Source of the DNA: Natronomonas sp.
Lineage (GTDB): Archaea; Halobacteriota; Halobacteria; Halobacteriales; Haloarculaceae
Direction: 5' to 3'
DNA length: 8,278 nucleotides
Assembly (NCBI GenBank): GCA_007121575.1
Contig: SKKJ01000177.1
Location: forward strand, 1-8,278
The notes beneath the pieces are model-generated. The model ran no database searches, was not told the origin of the DNA, and saw nothing but the letters and a program-made list of their open reading frames with translations. Positions 1 to 6,348 of this stretch are shown here, one piece after another; positions within the stretch are counted from its first letter, which is position 1; each line of letters begins with the position of its first letter. The position numbers were made by a program, and so were the translations under genes.

Positions 1-470
1 CGCTTCGATCGCCGGTCGAAATCATGCTAGGCCTCCTCGGTGTCGGGTTAGCAATCGCGTTGGGCGTCATTTTATTATCCCCAGAGAATCATCCGTTCAC
101 CGTCGTCGCTGATGCGATCGGATTGGCCGCGTTCGCCACCGCAGGTGCTATCGTCGCCTCTGAAGCGGGCGTCTCAGCCGTCGGTGTTGTCGTCATCGCA
201 ACGATCAACGCGGTGGGTGGTGGGGCGTTCGCAGATATTCTACTCGATCGCTCCCCGTTCATTCTGTTCGAAGACTTCTACGCGACCTGTGCCGTGTTGG
301 GCGGTGGCACCTACTGGCTCGTGATCACCGTCGAAGAAACGGCCGGTACCGCCGCAGTCGCCTGTGCGGTACTCACCGTTGGCACACGGCTACTCGCCGT
401 CAGATACGGCTTGAATCTCCCAACGGTCGAGGAACTGAGAGTGCGAACGGGAAACCGAGACAGAGAATAA
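1..470 (+). CDS. TRIC/YicG-family (UPF0126) membrane channel protein, 5'-truncated
   Basis: This is the C-terminal part of a small integral membrane protein of the TRIC (trimeric intracellular cation channel)/UPF0126 family, thought to conduct monovalent cations across the cell membrane. The frame is open back to base 3, with codons reading LRSPVEI before the first Met at 24. That Met is therefore probably internal and the true start lies left of the window. What remains matches the end of repeat 1 and all of repeat 2 of the two-repeat family. It has several hydrophobic segments, a VADAIGLAAFATAGA stretch, a glycine-rich GGGAFADILLDR loop and the typical RLLAVRYGLNLP ending. Full-length members are about 200 residues, so roughly 50 are missing. 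The loop often reads GG..RD.L; here the Arg is Ala. The stop is TAA, and the gene converges on the regulator gene at 551. Family assignment is firm; the transported ion is not shown by the sequence. Confidence 0.85.
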   Translation, partial: LRSPVEIMLGLLGVGLAIALGVILLSPENHPFTVVADAIGLAAFATAGAIVASEAGVSAVGVVVIATINAVGGGAFADILLDRSPFILFEDFYATCAVLGGGTYWLVITVEETAGTAAVACAVLTVGTRLLAVRYGLNLPTVEELRVRTGNRDRE

Positions 471-474
471 GCGA

Positions 475-503
475 ATCCACTGCCGACGTAACACGCAGTG
501 GAT
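475..503. repeat. Perfect 9-bp inverted repeat (stem-loop) between convergent genes
   Basis: ATCCACTGC (475-483) and GCAGTGGAT (495-503) are exact reverse complements separated by 11 bases. The element starts 4 bases after the TRIC stop codon and lies in the 80-base gap before the convergent regulator gene. It could form an RNA hairpin in either transcript and so act as a 3'-end or terminator element, or it could be a protein site. No clear T-tract follows on either strand, so the terminator role is inference. A weaker 5-bp repeat (CCTGT 515-519, ACAGG 534-538) follows it. Confidence 0.6.
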
Positions 504-550
504 ACATACTCATACCTGTTTCGGCGTGTTCATACAGGGTTGATAACGGT

Positions 551-907
551 TCAGTACTCTTCGTAGGCGAGTTTCATAACCCACTGTGAGAACGCATCAC
601 CCTGTGGATCGATCTCTTCATCACCGACAAACGGCGAAAGCATGTCGCCGGCCATCAACAGCGAAAAATCGAGGTCCCGCGGGTCGAGAATAGGGGTGAT
701 GTGGTACGTATTGTGACCTTCGTAAACCGTCTCGGTACGCTCGACGAGTTCTAACTCTTCGAGCTTATCGAGGATTCGACTCCCCTTTCGCGAGTCGATA
801 TCGAGCTCTTTCCAGAAATCACTCTGGTGGATGCCACCGGTTGTCCGTACCAACTCTAACCCGGCACGTTCTACCTCTGAAAGCTCGGCTTCGGCGGGGG
901 AACTCAT
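551..907 (-). CDS. Small winged helix-turn-helix transcriptional regulator
   Basis: Encodes a 118-residue acidic protein with an N-terminal winged helix, a cytoplasmic DNA-binding regulator by inference. Residues about 11-56 form the helix-turn-helix region (VERAGLELVR, then IHQSDFWKELDIDSRKGSRI, then LDKLEELELVER). Residues 57-72 (RTETVYEGHNTYHITP) look like the beta wing. The conserved-looking tail runs DLDFSLLMAGDMLSPF and ends QWVMKLAYEEY. The architecture resembles MarR/Lrp-like HTH proteins of haloarchaea. Two upstream in-frame ATGs exist (925 and 997). I chose 907 because a TATA-like TTTAAAAG is centred 28 bases upstream, fitting a leaderless transcript, and because the residues before 907 do not look like part of the domain. 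The gene is divergent from the DapA-family gene across 123 bases, so that gene is one possible target. Ligand and targets are unknown. Confidence 0.8.
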   Translation of the reverse strand: MSSPAEAELSEVERAGLELVRTTGGIHQSDFWKELDIDSRKGSRILDKLEELELVERTETVYEGHNTYHITPILDPRDLDFSLLMAGDMLSPFVGDEEIDPQGDAFSQWVMKLAYEEY

Positions 908-931
908 TGGTTCGTATTCCGCCATCAATCC

Positions 932-939
932 TTTTAAAT
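932..939 (-). promoter_or_regulatory. TATA box of the HTH regulator gene
   Basis: The minus strand reads TTTAAAAG here, within GATTTAAAAGG. Its centre is about 28 bases upstream of the ATG at 907, the archaeal position for a leaderless transcript. It would be too close (about 11 bases) for the alternative ATG at 925. Confidence 0.55.
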
Positions 940-1001
940 CATTGCTTGTCTCGCGATGAGGTGATACCGAACGGGGCGCCCAAAGCAGACAAATCAAAAC
1001 A

Positions 1002-1009
1002 CCTATGCG
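1002..1009 (+). promoter_or_regulatory. Weak TATA-like element of the DapA-family gene
   Basis: CCTATGCG is centred about 26 bases before the ATG at 1031 and is preceded by an A-rich segment (AAATCAAAAC, 991-1000) that could serve as a TFB recognition element. The match to TATA is poor; position is the main support. Confidence 0.35.
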
Positions 1010-1030
1010 ATACTGGCAGAACTCCGCGAT

Positions 1031-1951
1031 ATGTCAACACCGAATACGGGTGTCGCCATTCCAGCGCTCGGAACGCTACCGGCGATGATCACGCCGTTCG
1101 ATTCGGACGAAGCGGTCGATCACGCGTCGATCTCGACACTCGTCGAATGGATGATCAAACACGGCGTTGACGGGCTCGTACCGTGTGGAACCACGGGCGA
1201 GTTCGCGAGTCTCAGCCGCGAAGAGCGGCGCTCGGTGATCGAAACAACTGCTGGGGCAGCCGACGGAGACGCCCCGATCATCGCGGGTGCCGCCGCAACG
1301 ACTGTCGGATCAACGCTCGAACATATCAACGACGCAGCGGCTGCGGGAGCCGATGCGGTATTAATAACGCCGCCGTATTATCACGCCGCAAACGCTTCCA
1401 CGGGAAATCTACGATTTTTCGAACGAGTCGCGGATGAAAGCGTATTGCCGATCTACTTGTACAACATCCCGATGTGTACGAGCGGTCCGATCCACACAGA
1501 GACCGTACGAAAACTCGCTACGAACGACTGCGTACACGGCATCAAAGACACGAGCGGTGATTTCAGTGTTATTCAGCGGTTTATCGCCGAAACGCCCGAT
1601 TCGTTCCACGTGTTTCAAGGATACGACGATCACTTCGTTGCTGCACAACTGCTGGGTGCAAGCGGTGGGATCAATGCGCTCGCGGGCGTGTTTCCCGAGG
1701 CGTTCGAAGCGCTCAGTGATGCCTTAGAGGTGGGGGATACGGCGCGCGCGAAAGAGATTCAACAGCGGATCGTCTCACCGCTGTTCGAACTTTCGCTCGA
1801 GTACGGGTTCGCACCGACGATCAAAACAGCGCTGCAATCGCGTGGGCTCCTTGAGAATGCGACCGTCCGGCCACCGCTGATCGAACTCGACGACGCACAA
1901 CGGACGGACGTGAGTACCGCCGTCGAGAACGCGTGCTCATATCTCGAGTAA
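1031..1951 (+). CDS. DapA/N-acetylneuraminate lyase superfamily aldolase or lyase
   Basis: A 306-residue (beta/alpha)8-barrel class I lyase that forms a Schiff base with a 2-keto acid, cytoplasmic by expectation. Visible motifs in order are PAMITPF (17-23), GTTGE (53-57), TPPYY (113-117), YNIP with catalytic Tyr144, and GIKDTSG with Schiff-base Lys172. Numbering against E. coli DapA places Tyr117 and Tyr144 at Tyr107 and Tyr133. The position of Arg138, which binds the semialdehyde carboxylate in dihydrodipicolinate synthases, is Cys149 here (YNIPMCTSG). No lysine-pathway genes flank it. I therefore favour another family activity, such as 2-keto-3-deoxysugar-acid aldolase or a related lyase, over true DapA; the substrate is not determined. 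Length fits the family. The ATG at 1031 has a TATA-like element 26 bases upstream. It is divergent from the HTH gene and convergent with the NRDE gene after 26 bases. Confidence 0.85.
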   Translation: MSTPNTGVAIPALGTLPAMITPFDSDEAVDHASISTLVEWMIKHGVDGLVPCGTTGEFASLSREERRSVIETTAGAADGDAPIIAGAAATTVGSTLEHINDAAAAGADAVLITPPYYHAANASTGNLRFFERVADESVLPIYLYNIPMCTSGPIHTETVRKLATNDCVHGIKDTSGDFSVIQRFIAETPDSFHVFQGYDDHFVAAQLLGASGGINALAGVFPEAFEALSDALEVGDTARAKEIQQRIVSPLFELSLEYGFAPTIKTALQSRGLLENATVRPPLIELDDAQRTDVSTAVENACSYLE

Positions 1952-1977
1952 CTCGTTAGAGACCGTCGAATATCTCT

Positions 1978-2715
1978 TCAAACACGCGAATCGACGCGGC
2001 GAAACGGCGTCTCACACGGTGGCCCGTCGGCGTACGCAAAGACGCGTTCGTCGCCGAGGCGAAGCAGCGACGACGAGCGCGTGCCGAAACCGTTCGCGTG
2101 GATACAGACGCCGTACTCGTGATCGCCGAGGATCGAACCGGCCCGCATCGTCCACTGTTCGGCTGTTTCGTCGCTTCGAATCTGTAGTTCCCTGTGGATT
2201 CGTTCGGCGTTGCGTGCCTGCTGCCGTCCGGCGTCGGGACGGCCATTGGGGACGAACCAGTTACCATCGAAACCGACGTTGACGACGGTGTGAACGCCGG
2301 GAGACAGCTGGTGGCTGAGATACCCGCCGGCACCGTCGTGGGTGATAAGTACGCATGTACTAGAATCGGCGAGCAGCAGGTGAAACGGGGCATACGAGCG
2401 CTGATCGAGTTCGGTTTCGACGCTCTCCACTGCGTCGTTCGCCGAGCGTTCGCGTAAACAATCGTCGACGAGCAGCCCGCGCGATCGTTCACCTTCGCCC
2501 GACGTCCATCGGTTCGTGATCGCGGCGAAAAGGCCCGAGTCGTTGTAACCGATCCACGTCCCGCCGGCGCGGTCATCCCGAGGGGCGAGTACCGCCGGAG
2601 GTCCTTCTCGAATAGTCGGCGGGCTAGAGGGGCGATCAACGGCTTCATCGCGGTTCGCGGCGACACAGATCGGCGCATCGTCGAAGACGCGCCACGCGAT
2701 AATCAGCGTACACAC
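1978..2715 (-). CDS. TANGO2/NRDE-family protein
   Basis: A 245-residue protein of the NRDE (TANGO2, transport and Golgi organisation 2) family. Members in animals and bacteria have been linked to haem trafficking; the archaeal role is not established. The start is GTG at 2715, giving the family's N-terminus MCTLIIAW with conserved Cys2. The family signature ANRDE is at residues 20-24, then LAPRD (43-47), GGTWIG (51-56) and GLFAAITNR (61-69). No signal peptide or membrane segment is seen, so it is probably cytoplasmic. A TATA-like sequence about 28 bases upstream suggests its own leaderless transcript, but it also lies only 60 bases after menE on the same strand, so read-through from the men operon is possible. 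A long overlapping frame (1956-2678, same strand) is a shadow because only this frame carries the family motifs. Confidence 0.9.
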   Translation of the reverse strand: MCTLIIAWRVFDDAPICVAANRDEAVDRPSSPPTIREGPPAVLAPRDDRAGGTWIGYNDSGLFAAITNRWTSGEGERSRGLLVDDCLRERSANDAVESVETELDQRSYAPFHLLLADSSTCVLITHDGAGGYLSHQLSPGVHTVVNVGFDGNWFVPNGRPDAGRQQARNAERIHRELQIRSDETAEQWTMRAGSILGDHEYGVCIHANGFGTRSSSLLRLGDERVFAYADGPPCETPFRRVDSRV

Positions 2716-2738
2716 GGGGGGTACTACGGGAAACGACG

Positions 2739-2746
2739 AATTAAAA
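2739..2746 (-). promoter_or_regulatory. TATA box of the NRDE-family gene
   Basis: The minus strand reads TTTTAATT, centred about 28 bases upstream of the GTG start at 2715. It sits in the 60-base gap after menE and indicates a leaderless transcript separate from, or in addition to, men read-through. A 7-bp direct repeat, CTACGGG, flanks it at 2724-2730 and 2754-2760. Confidence 0.55.
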
Positions 2747-2775
2747 CGCTCGCCTACGGGGAGAACGGCGTCTCG

Positions 2776-4263
2776 TCAGTCGACGGTGTTTTCAGACGCG
2801 ATGAGCTTCGCGATGACGGCGTCTCGATCGACGGTACCAGAGGCGGTCCGAGGTAACGATTCCGCAAACGCAACCGTTTTCGGACATTTATATCCCGCCA
2901 GCCGCTCTCGGCAGTGTGTCGAGAGCTCGTCAACGGTCGGCAACGCGCCCTCGCTCGGAACGATCAGTGTTCCAACGCGTTGTCCCCACTCGTTATCAGG
3001 GATTCCGACGACAGCACATCCCCCGACAGACGGGTGCGTTCGAAGGACTTTCGAGACTTCCTCCGGGTCGACGTTTTCTCCACCGCTGATGATCGTATCG
3101 TCGATCCGACCCTCTACGTAGAGCCGACCCGCAGAATCTCGGTACCCACAATCGCCGGTTCGGAGCCCGAGACTACAGAATCGGTGATCGGTCGTCTCAT
3201 CATCGAGATAGCCCGGTGAGATCATCGGTCCTGAAACGACGATTTCTCCCGAGTTTCCGATGTCACAGATCGAGCCGATCGAGTCCACGATCGATAGCTC
3301 GGTGAACATGAGCGGATTTCCGACAGATTCGGGCGCATTTCGTGCCTCGTCGGGTCGAGCGGTTGCGATCTGAGAGGCGGCTTCGGTCATCCCGTACGTC
3401 GGCGCAACCGGTACACCGTGTTCCTGTGCGCGTTCCATGAGTTCCGGCGGACACGGTGCCCCGCCCAAAAGAACGAATCGTAGCTCCGGAATTTCACCGG
3501 TATCAAGCACTCGCTCCAGCATCGTCGGGACGAGCGAAACGGCACTCACATCGGGGTGACCGAGGGCTGAAAGCGTGGTTTCGGGGTCGAATCCGCGCTG
3601 GACGGACACAGCGGTGCCATACAGCACCGATCGATACACCGGAGCGAGCCCACCCATGTGATACATCGGGAGCGGAACGTGCCAACAATCGTCCGCACGG
3701 ATTCCGAGCCGGAACGCCGACGCCGTCGCGCTCGCGAGAACGTTCGCAAGCGTAAGTACGACGCCTTTCGGTTCGCCGGTCGTTCCGGATGTGAACAGAA
3801 CGACGAGCGGATCTTCGAGCGCCCACTCCGGGAGGTCGAACGGTTTTGGTGACAGCGAGGTTAGCTCGATCGCCTCCGCGCGTGGTTCATCGAGAGTCAA
3901 CAGCTGAGAATCGGTTGCCTCACAGACCGTCAGTTCAGTTTCCCGTTCGCAGACGATCACTTCGGGGTCGAGTCGTCCGAGGCGTGTCTCGATCTCGGGT
4001 GCGCTTAATCGAGCGTTGATCGGAACGAAAACGGCTCCGAGTCGCTGTGCAGCATGGGCCACGGCGACGAATTCCACGCGAGTATCGGCGCAGATCGCCA
4101 GCGGATCGTCTACGCAGATACCAGCGGCGGCAAATCGACCTGCAAGCGTTTCGACGCGATCGTTCAACTCGGCGTAGGAGACCCGTGAATCGAGCGAACC
4201 GGCCGAAGAAAGCGCCGTCGCTTCCGGTGTCGCATGCGCCCGAACGGCCAGCCAATCGCGCAT
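2776..4263 (-). CDS. menE: o-Succinylbenzoate--CoA ligase
   Basis: A 495-residue ANL-superfamily adenylating enzyme. It activates o-succinylbenzoate with ATP and CoA, feeding MenB in menaquinone synthesis. Motifs are the P-loop TSGTTGEPK (158-166), YGMTEA (290-295), LRTGD (367-371) and the hinge region GRIDDTIISGGEN (385-397). The C-terminal A10 motif reads PRTASGTVDR: Thr477 (codon ACC) stands where the family normally has the catalytic lysine. The open frame extends upstream to 4389, but that part overlaps menC. I chose the ATG at 4263, 11 bases after the menC stop, because the protein then begins MRDWLAVRAHATPEATAL, typical of the family. No clear Shine-Dalgarno precedes it. The MenE name rests on family plus position directly downstream of menC; other acyl-CoA ligases share the motifs. 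It is the last gene of menA-menC-menE. Confidence 0.9.
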   Translation of the reverse strand: MRDWLAVRAHATPEATALSSAGSLDSRVSYAELNDRVETLAGRFAAAGICVDDPLAICADTRVEFVAVAHAAQRLGAVFVPINARLSAPEIETRLGRLDPEVIVCERETELTVCEATDSQLLTLDEPRAEAIELTSLSPKPFDLPEWALEDPLVVLFTSGTTGEPKGVVLTLANVLASATASAFRLGIRADDCWHVPLPMYHMGGLAPVYRSVLYGTAVSVQRGFDPETTLSALGHPDVSAVSLVPTMLERVLDTGEIPELRFVLLGGAPCPPELMERAQEHGVPVAPTYGMTEAASQIATARPDEARNAPESVGNPLMFTELSIVDSIGSICDIGNSGEIVVSGPMISPGYLDDETTDHRFCSLGLRTGDCGYRDSAGRLYVEGRIDDTIISGGENVDPEEVSKVLRTHPSVGGCAVVGIPDNEWGQRVGTLIVPSEGALPTVDELSTHCRERLAGYKCPKTVAFAESLPRTASGTVDRDAVIAKLIASENTVD

Positions 4264-4274
4264 ACCGCGATCAT

Positions 4275-5279
4275 TCAGCGTCGTGTAATATTGCCTTTTC
4301 CCTGTGGCACGGATATCGACCCGTTTGTAACCGGTGTAACCCCCTCTATGAGGTCCGCGTTGAGCATGTCGGCCGTCGCGAGGCCACACGGTCGGATATC
4401 GGGAACGGACGCGGCGAGATGGACGGCCGCAACGCGAGCGATCGCGCCATCGATCGTCGTCGTCACGATGGCGTCCATGCTCCTTGCTCTGGCGGTTTCA
4501 ATGATCTCTCGTGTTCGATGGACCCCGCCAAGTGCCATCGGCTTACAGATCAAGAGATCTGCAGCGTTCGCGTCCATCACGGCCTCGTGTCCGTGCTCGA
4601 TCACGCCTTCGTCGATCGCAATGTCGACGCCGTGACCCCGAAGCCGAGCGTGTTTGGATAACTCGCCGGCAGAAAGCGGCTGTTCGGCGACGCTGACATC
4701 GAGCTCGGAGAGGATCGGTAGCAGTCGTCGTGCGGTGTCGTACGTCCACGCGCCGTTCGCATCGACGCGAAGCTCGATATCCGGACAGCGGCCTCGAATC
4801 GCCTCGATTCGTTCGAGATCGGTTTGCGGCGATTGTGCACCCACTTTCAGTTTAACGGCTTGAAATCCGGCGTTCGACGCGTTTTCCGCAGCCGTTACCG
4901 CTTCAGCAGGCGTACCATCGCCGACCGTTGCGTTAACCGGGACGTTCTCACAACGGTTCGGACCGCCCAAAAAGCGGTACAGCGGTTGCCCTGTCGCTCG
5001 CGTTAACGAATCGAATACGGCGAGTTCCAGTCCGTGACGGGCAGCCGGTGTTTCGAGTAACGAATCATCGGTAAGTGCCGACTGCGGGTTATCGATCTCC
5101 CGAAGCGTTCGTTCACACACCTCGAGTGGTTCAGTCCATCCGGACAACGGTGTCGCCTCGCCGAGTCCTTCGGTGCCGTCTATCCGAACGCGAACGAGAA
5201 ATCCATCCCGCGTCTCGATCGTGCCAGATGCCGTTTTGAGCGGCGAAGAAAGCGTCAAAGAGAACGGTTCGATCTCCAT
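4275..5279 (-). CDS. menC: o-Succinylbenzoate synthase
   Basis: A 334-residue enolase-superfamily enzyme that dehydrates SHCHC to o-succinylbenzoate in menaquinone synthesis, cytoplasmic and Mg-dependent. The superfamily catalytic set is complete: KLK (Lys143, Lys145), metal ligands Asp173 (RVDANGAW), Glu199 (AEQP) and Asp223 (IDEG), and the second catalytic base Lys246 (CKP). The N-terminal capping domain covers about residues 1-115, with PLSGWTE and the LGG..R segment. The ATG at 5279 starts one base after the menA stop, preceded by a weak GGTG that may act as a partial Shine-Dalgarno. The menA-menC-menE order with minimal gaps shows co-transcription and separates this protein from dipeptide epimerases and muconate-cycloisomerase-like relatives, which share the fold. 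Confidence 0.93.
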   Translation of the reverse strand: MEIEPFSLTLSSPLKTASGTIETRDGFLVRVRIDGTEGLGEATPLSGWTEPLEVCERTLREIDNPQSALTDDSLLETPAARHGLELAVFDSLTRATGQPLYRFLGGPNRCENVPVNATVGDGTPAEAVTAAENASNAGFQAVKLKVGAQSPQTDLERIEAIRGRCPDIELRVDANGAWTYDTARRLLPILSELDVSVAEQPLSAGELSKHARLRGHGVDIAIDEGVIEHGHEAVMDANAADLLICKPMALGGVHRTREIIETARARSMDAIVTTTIDGAIARVAAVHLAASVPDIRPCGLATADMLNADLIEGVTPVTNGSISVPQGKGNITRR

Positions 5280-5280
5280 A

Positions 5281-6225
5281 TTACACCCATACGGGGACAG
5301 AGAGTCCGACGGCGAAAAGCGCCGAGTGGACGAACAGTAATTGGCCGGTTCGTTCGAGCGCGGGATTCAACGCGTCGCCATCGGTCCGCGTCCAGACGAT
5401 CGAACCGAGACCGAGCGCGAGTGGCAGCGTTAACAGTGGCAAGAGAACGAGAGCCGAGTAGCCATCGAGCCAAAAGACGACGGGAATCACATACGCCAGA
5501 GCGACCATGACACTCCATTCGGCTCGGCTCGCGCGGTAGCCGAGAAGCACCGCGAGCGTCCGTTTATTCGAAGCGAGGTCACTCTCTCGATCGCGGATGT
5601 TGTTGACGATGAGTATCGCCGTCGAGAGACCAGCGGCAGGTACTCCGGCAACGATCGCCGCGATCGGAACGGTTCCCTCGGGGATCCAAAGCGGAAACGG
5701 ATCGACGGCCAGCGTCGCAACCGCTTGCACGTAGTACGTTCCGGCGACGGCGATCAGCCCGAAAAAGATAAACACGAACACGTCACCGAGTCCGCGATAG
5801 CCGTACGGGAGCGGTCCACCGGTGTACGTGATTCCGGCCACGACGCTTGCGAGCCCGATCACGAGAATCGGAACCCCGCCGAGATACACGAGATACGTGC
5901 CGACCAGGATTGAAAGTCCGAACGTCGCGTACATTGCCCGTTTGACCGACTCCGGTTCAATCAGCCCACCAGCGGTCACTCTGGTGAATCCTTCGCGCTC
6001 GGCTGTATCCGCGCCGCGAACCGCATCGTAGTAATCGTTGGCGAGATTGGTTCCGATCTGTAATAACAGGGCGCCGACGAGTGCGAACAGGGCGGAGACC
6101 GGTTCGAACACACCCGCACCGATTGCGAGGCCAGTCCCAACGAGTACCGGTGCTGCGCCGGCAGGGAGCGTCTGTGGACGGGCAGCCATCAGCCACGCTT
6201 TCCGTCGAGAAACCGCCGCAGTCAT
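5281..6225 (-). CDS. menA: 1,4-Dihydroxy-2-naphthoate polyprenyltransferase
   Basis: A 314-residue UbiA-superfamily membrane prenyltransferase. It joins a polyprenyl diphosphate to dihydroxynaphthoate and releases CO2, giving demethylmenaquinone. It carries about eight or nine hydrophobic segments. The first Asp motif is NLANDYYD (60-67; Asp64, Asp67) and the second is NNIRDRESD (208-216; Asp212, Asp216), followed by NKRTLAVLLG. ARPQTLPAG (15-23) near the N-terminus and LNPALERTGQLL (286-297) near the C-terminus are typical of MenA rather than of other UbiA relatives. The ATG at 6225 has a TATA-like element 27 bases upstream, so the operon mRNA is probably leaderless. It is the first gene of menA-menC-menE and is divergent from the stress-protein gene across 123 bases. 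Confidence 0.93.
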   Translation of the reverse strand: MTAAVSRRKAWLMAARPQTLPAGAAPVLVGTGLAIGAGVFEPVSALFALVGALLLQIGTNLANDYYDAVRGADTAEREGFTRVTAGGLIEPESVKRAMYATFGLSILVGTYLVYLGGVPILVIGLASVVAGITYTGGPLPYGYRGLGDVFVFIFFGLIAVAGTYYVQAVATLAVDPFPLWIPEGTVPIAAIVAGVPAAGLSTAILIVNNIRDRESDLASNKRTLAVLLGYRASRAEWSVMVALAYVIPVVFWLDGYSALVLLPLLTLPLALGLGSIVWTRTDGDALNPALERTGQLLFVHSALFAVGLSVPVWV

Positions 6226-6249
6226 TATCGGATGTCCGGGTGGCGCTCG

Positions 6250-6255
6250 TATAAG
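6250..6255 (-). promoter_or_regulatory. menA: TATA box of the menA-menC-menE operon
   Basis: The minus strand reads CTTATA within GGACTTATACGAG. It is centred about 27 bases upstream of the menA ATG, predicting a leaderless operon transcript. Confidence 0.5.
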
Positions 6256-6295
6256 TCCGCAGGTTTTCGCCGATCGACCGGAACAGCCCGTCGCA

Positions 6296-6310
6296 GTGAA
6301 TCGAATTCAC
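6296..6310. promoter_or_regulatory. 15-bp palindrome, candidate operator between menA and uspA
   Basis: GTGAAT (6296-6301) and ATTCAC (6305-6310) are perfect inverted repeats around a 3-base centre. The site ends 3 bases before the purine-rich GAAGGA and TATA box of the stress-protein gene, where archaeal activators, or repressors blocking TFB, can bind. Relative to menA it lies about 71-85 bases upstream. Regulator binding is inferred from symmetry and position only. Confidence 0.4.
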
Positions 6311-6313
6311 GAT

Positions 6314-6327
6314 GAAGGATTAAATAT
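6314..6327 (+). promoter_or_regulatory. BRE and TATA box of the stress-protein gene
   Basis: Purine-rich GAAGGA (6314-6319) is followed directly by TTAAATAT (6320-6327), the best TATA match in the window. Its centre is about 26 bases upstream of the ATG at 6349, so transcription should start at or next to the ATG and give a leaderless mRNA. Confidence 0.7.
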
Positions 6328-6348
6328 GTCTCCCCGTCAGTAGTAAGC

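Noticed and set aside
24..26. ATG at 24 as the start of the TRIC-family gene
   Set aside because: The frame is open to the window edge and the upstream residues align with the end of repeat 1; the remaining protein is too short for the family.
946..992. TTGTCT/AGACAA inverted repeat in the HTH-DapA divergent region
   Set aside because: 6-bp arms separated by 35 bases in a 123-base region are expected by chance; not enough to call an operator.
908..997. N-terminal extension of the HTH regulator to 925 or 997
   Set aside because: The TATA-like element at 932-939 would lie inside or too close to these starts, and the extra residues do not look like part of the domain.
1958..1977. AGAGA/TCTCT hairpin between the DapA-family and NRDE genes
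   Set aside because: Only 5 bp and AT/GC-mixed, with no T-tract; too weak to call a terminator.
1956..2678. 240-codon open frame overlapping the NRDE gene on the same strand
   Set aside because: It is arginine- and serine-rich without family motifs, while the overlapping frame carries MCTLII and ANRDE. It is a shadow of a GC-rich gene.
4264..4389. N-terminal extension of MenE
   Set aside because: It overlaps the menC coding end, is Arg/Gly-rich and unlike the acyl-CoA ligase N-terminus; the ATG at 4263 gives the expected start.
4047..4661. 204-codon plus-strand open frame across the menE-menC junction
   Set aside because: Arg-rich, low-complexity-looking product antisense to two well-supported genes; no start context or recognisable motif.
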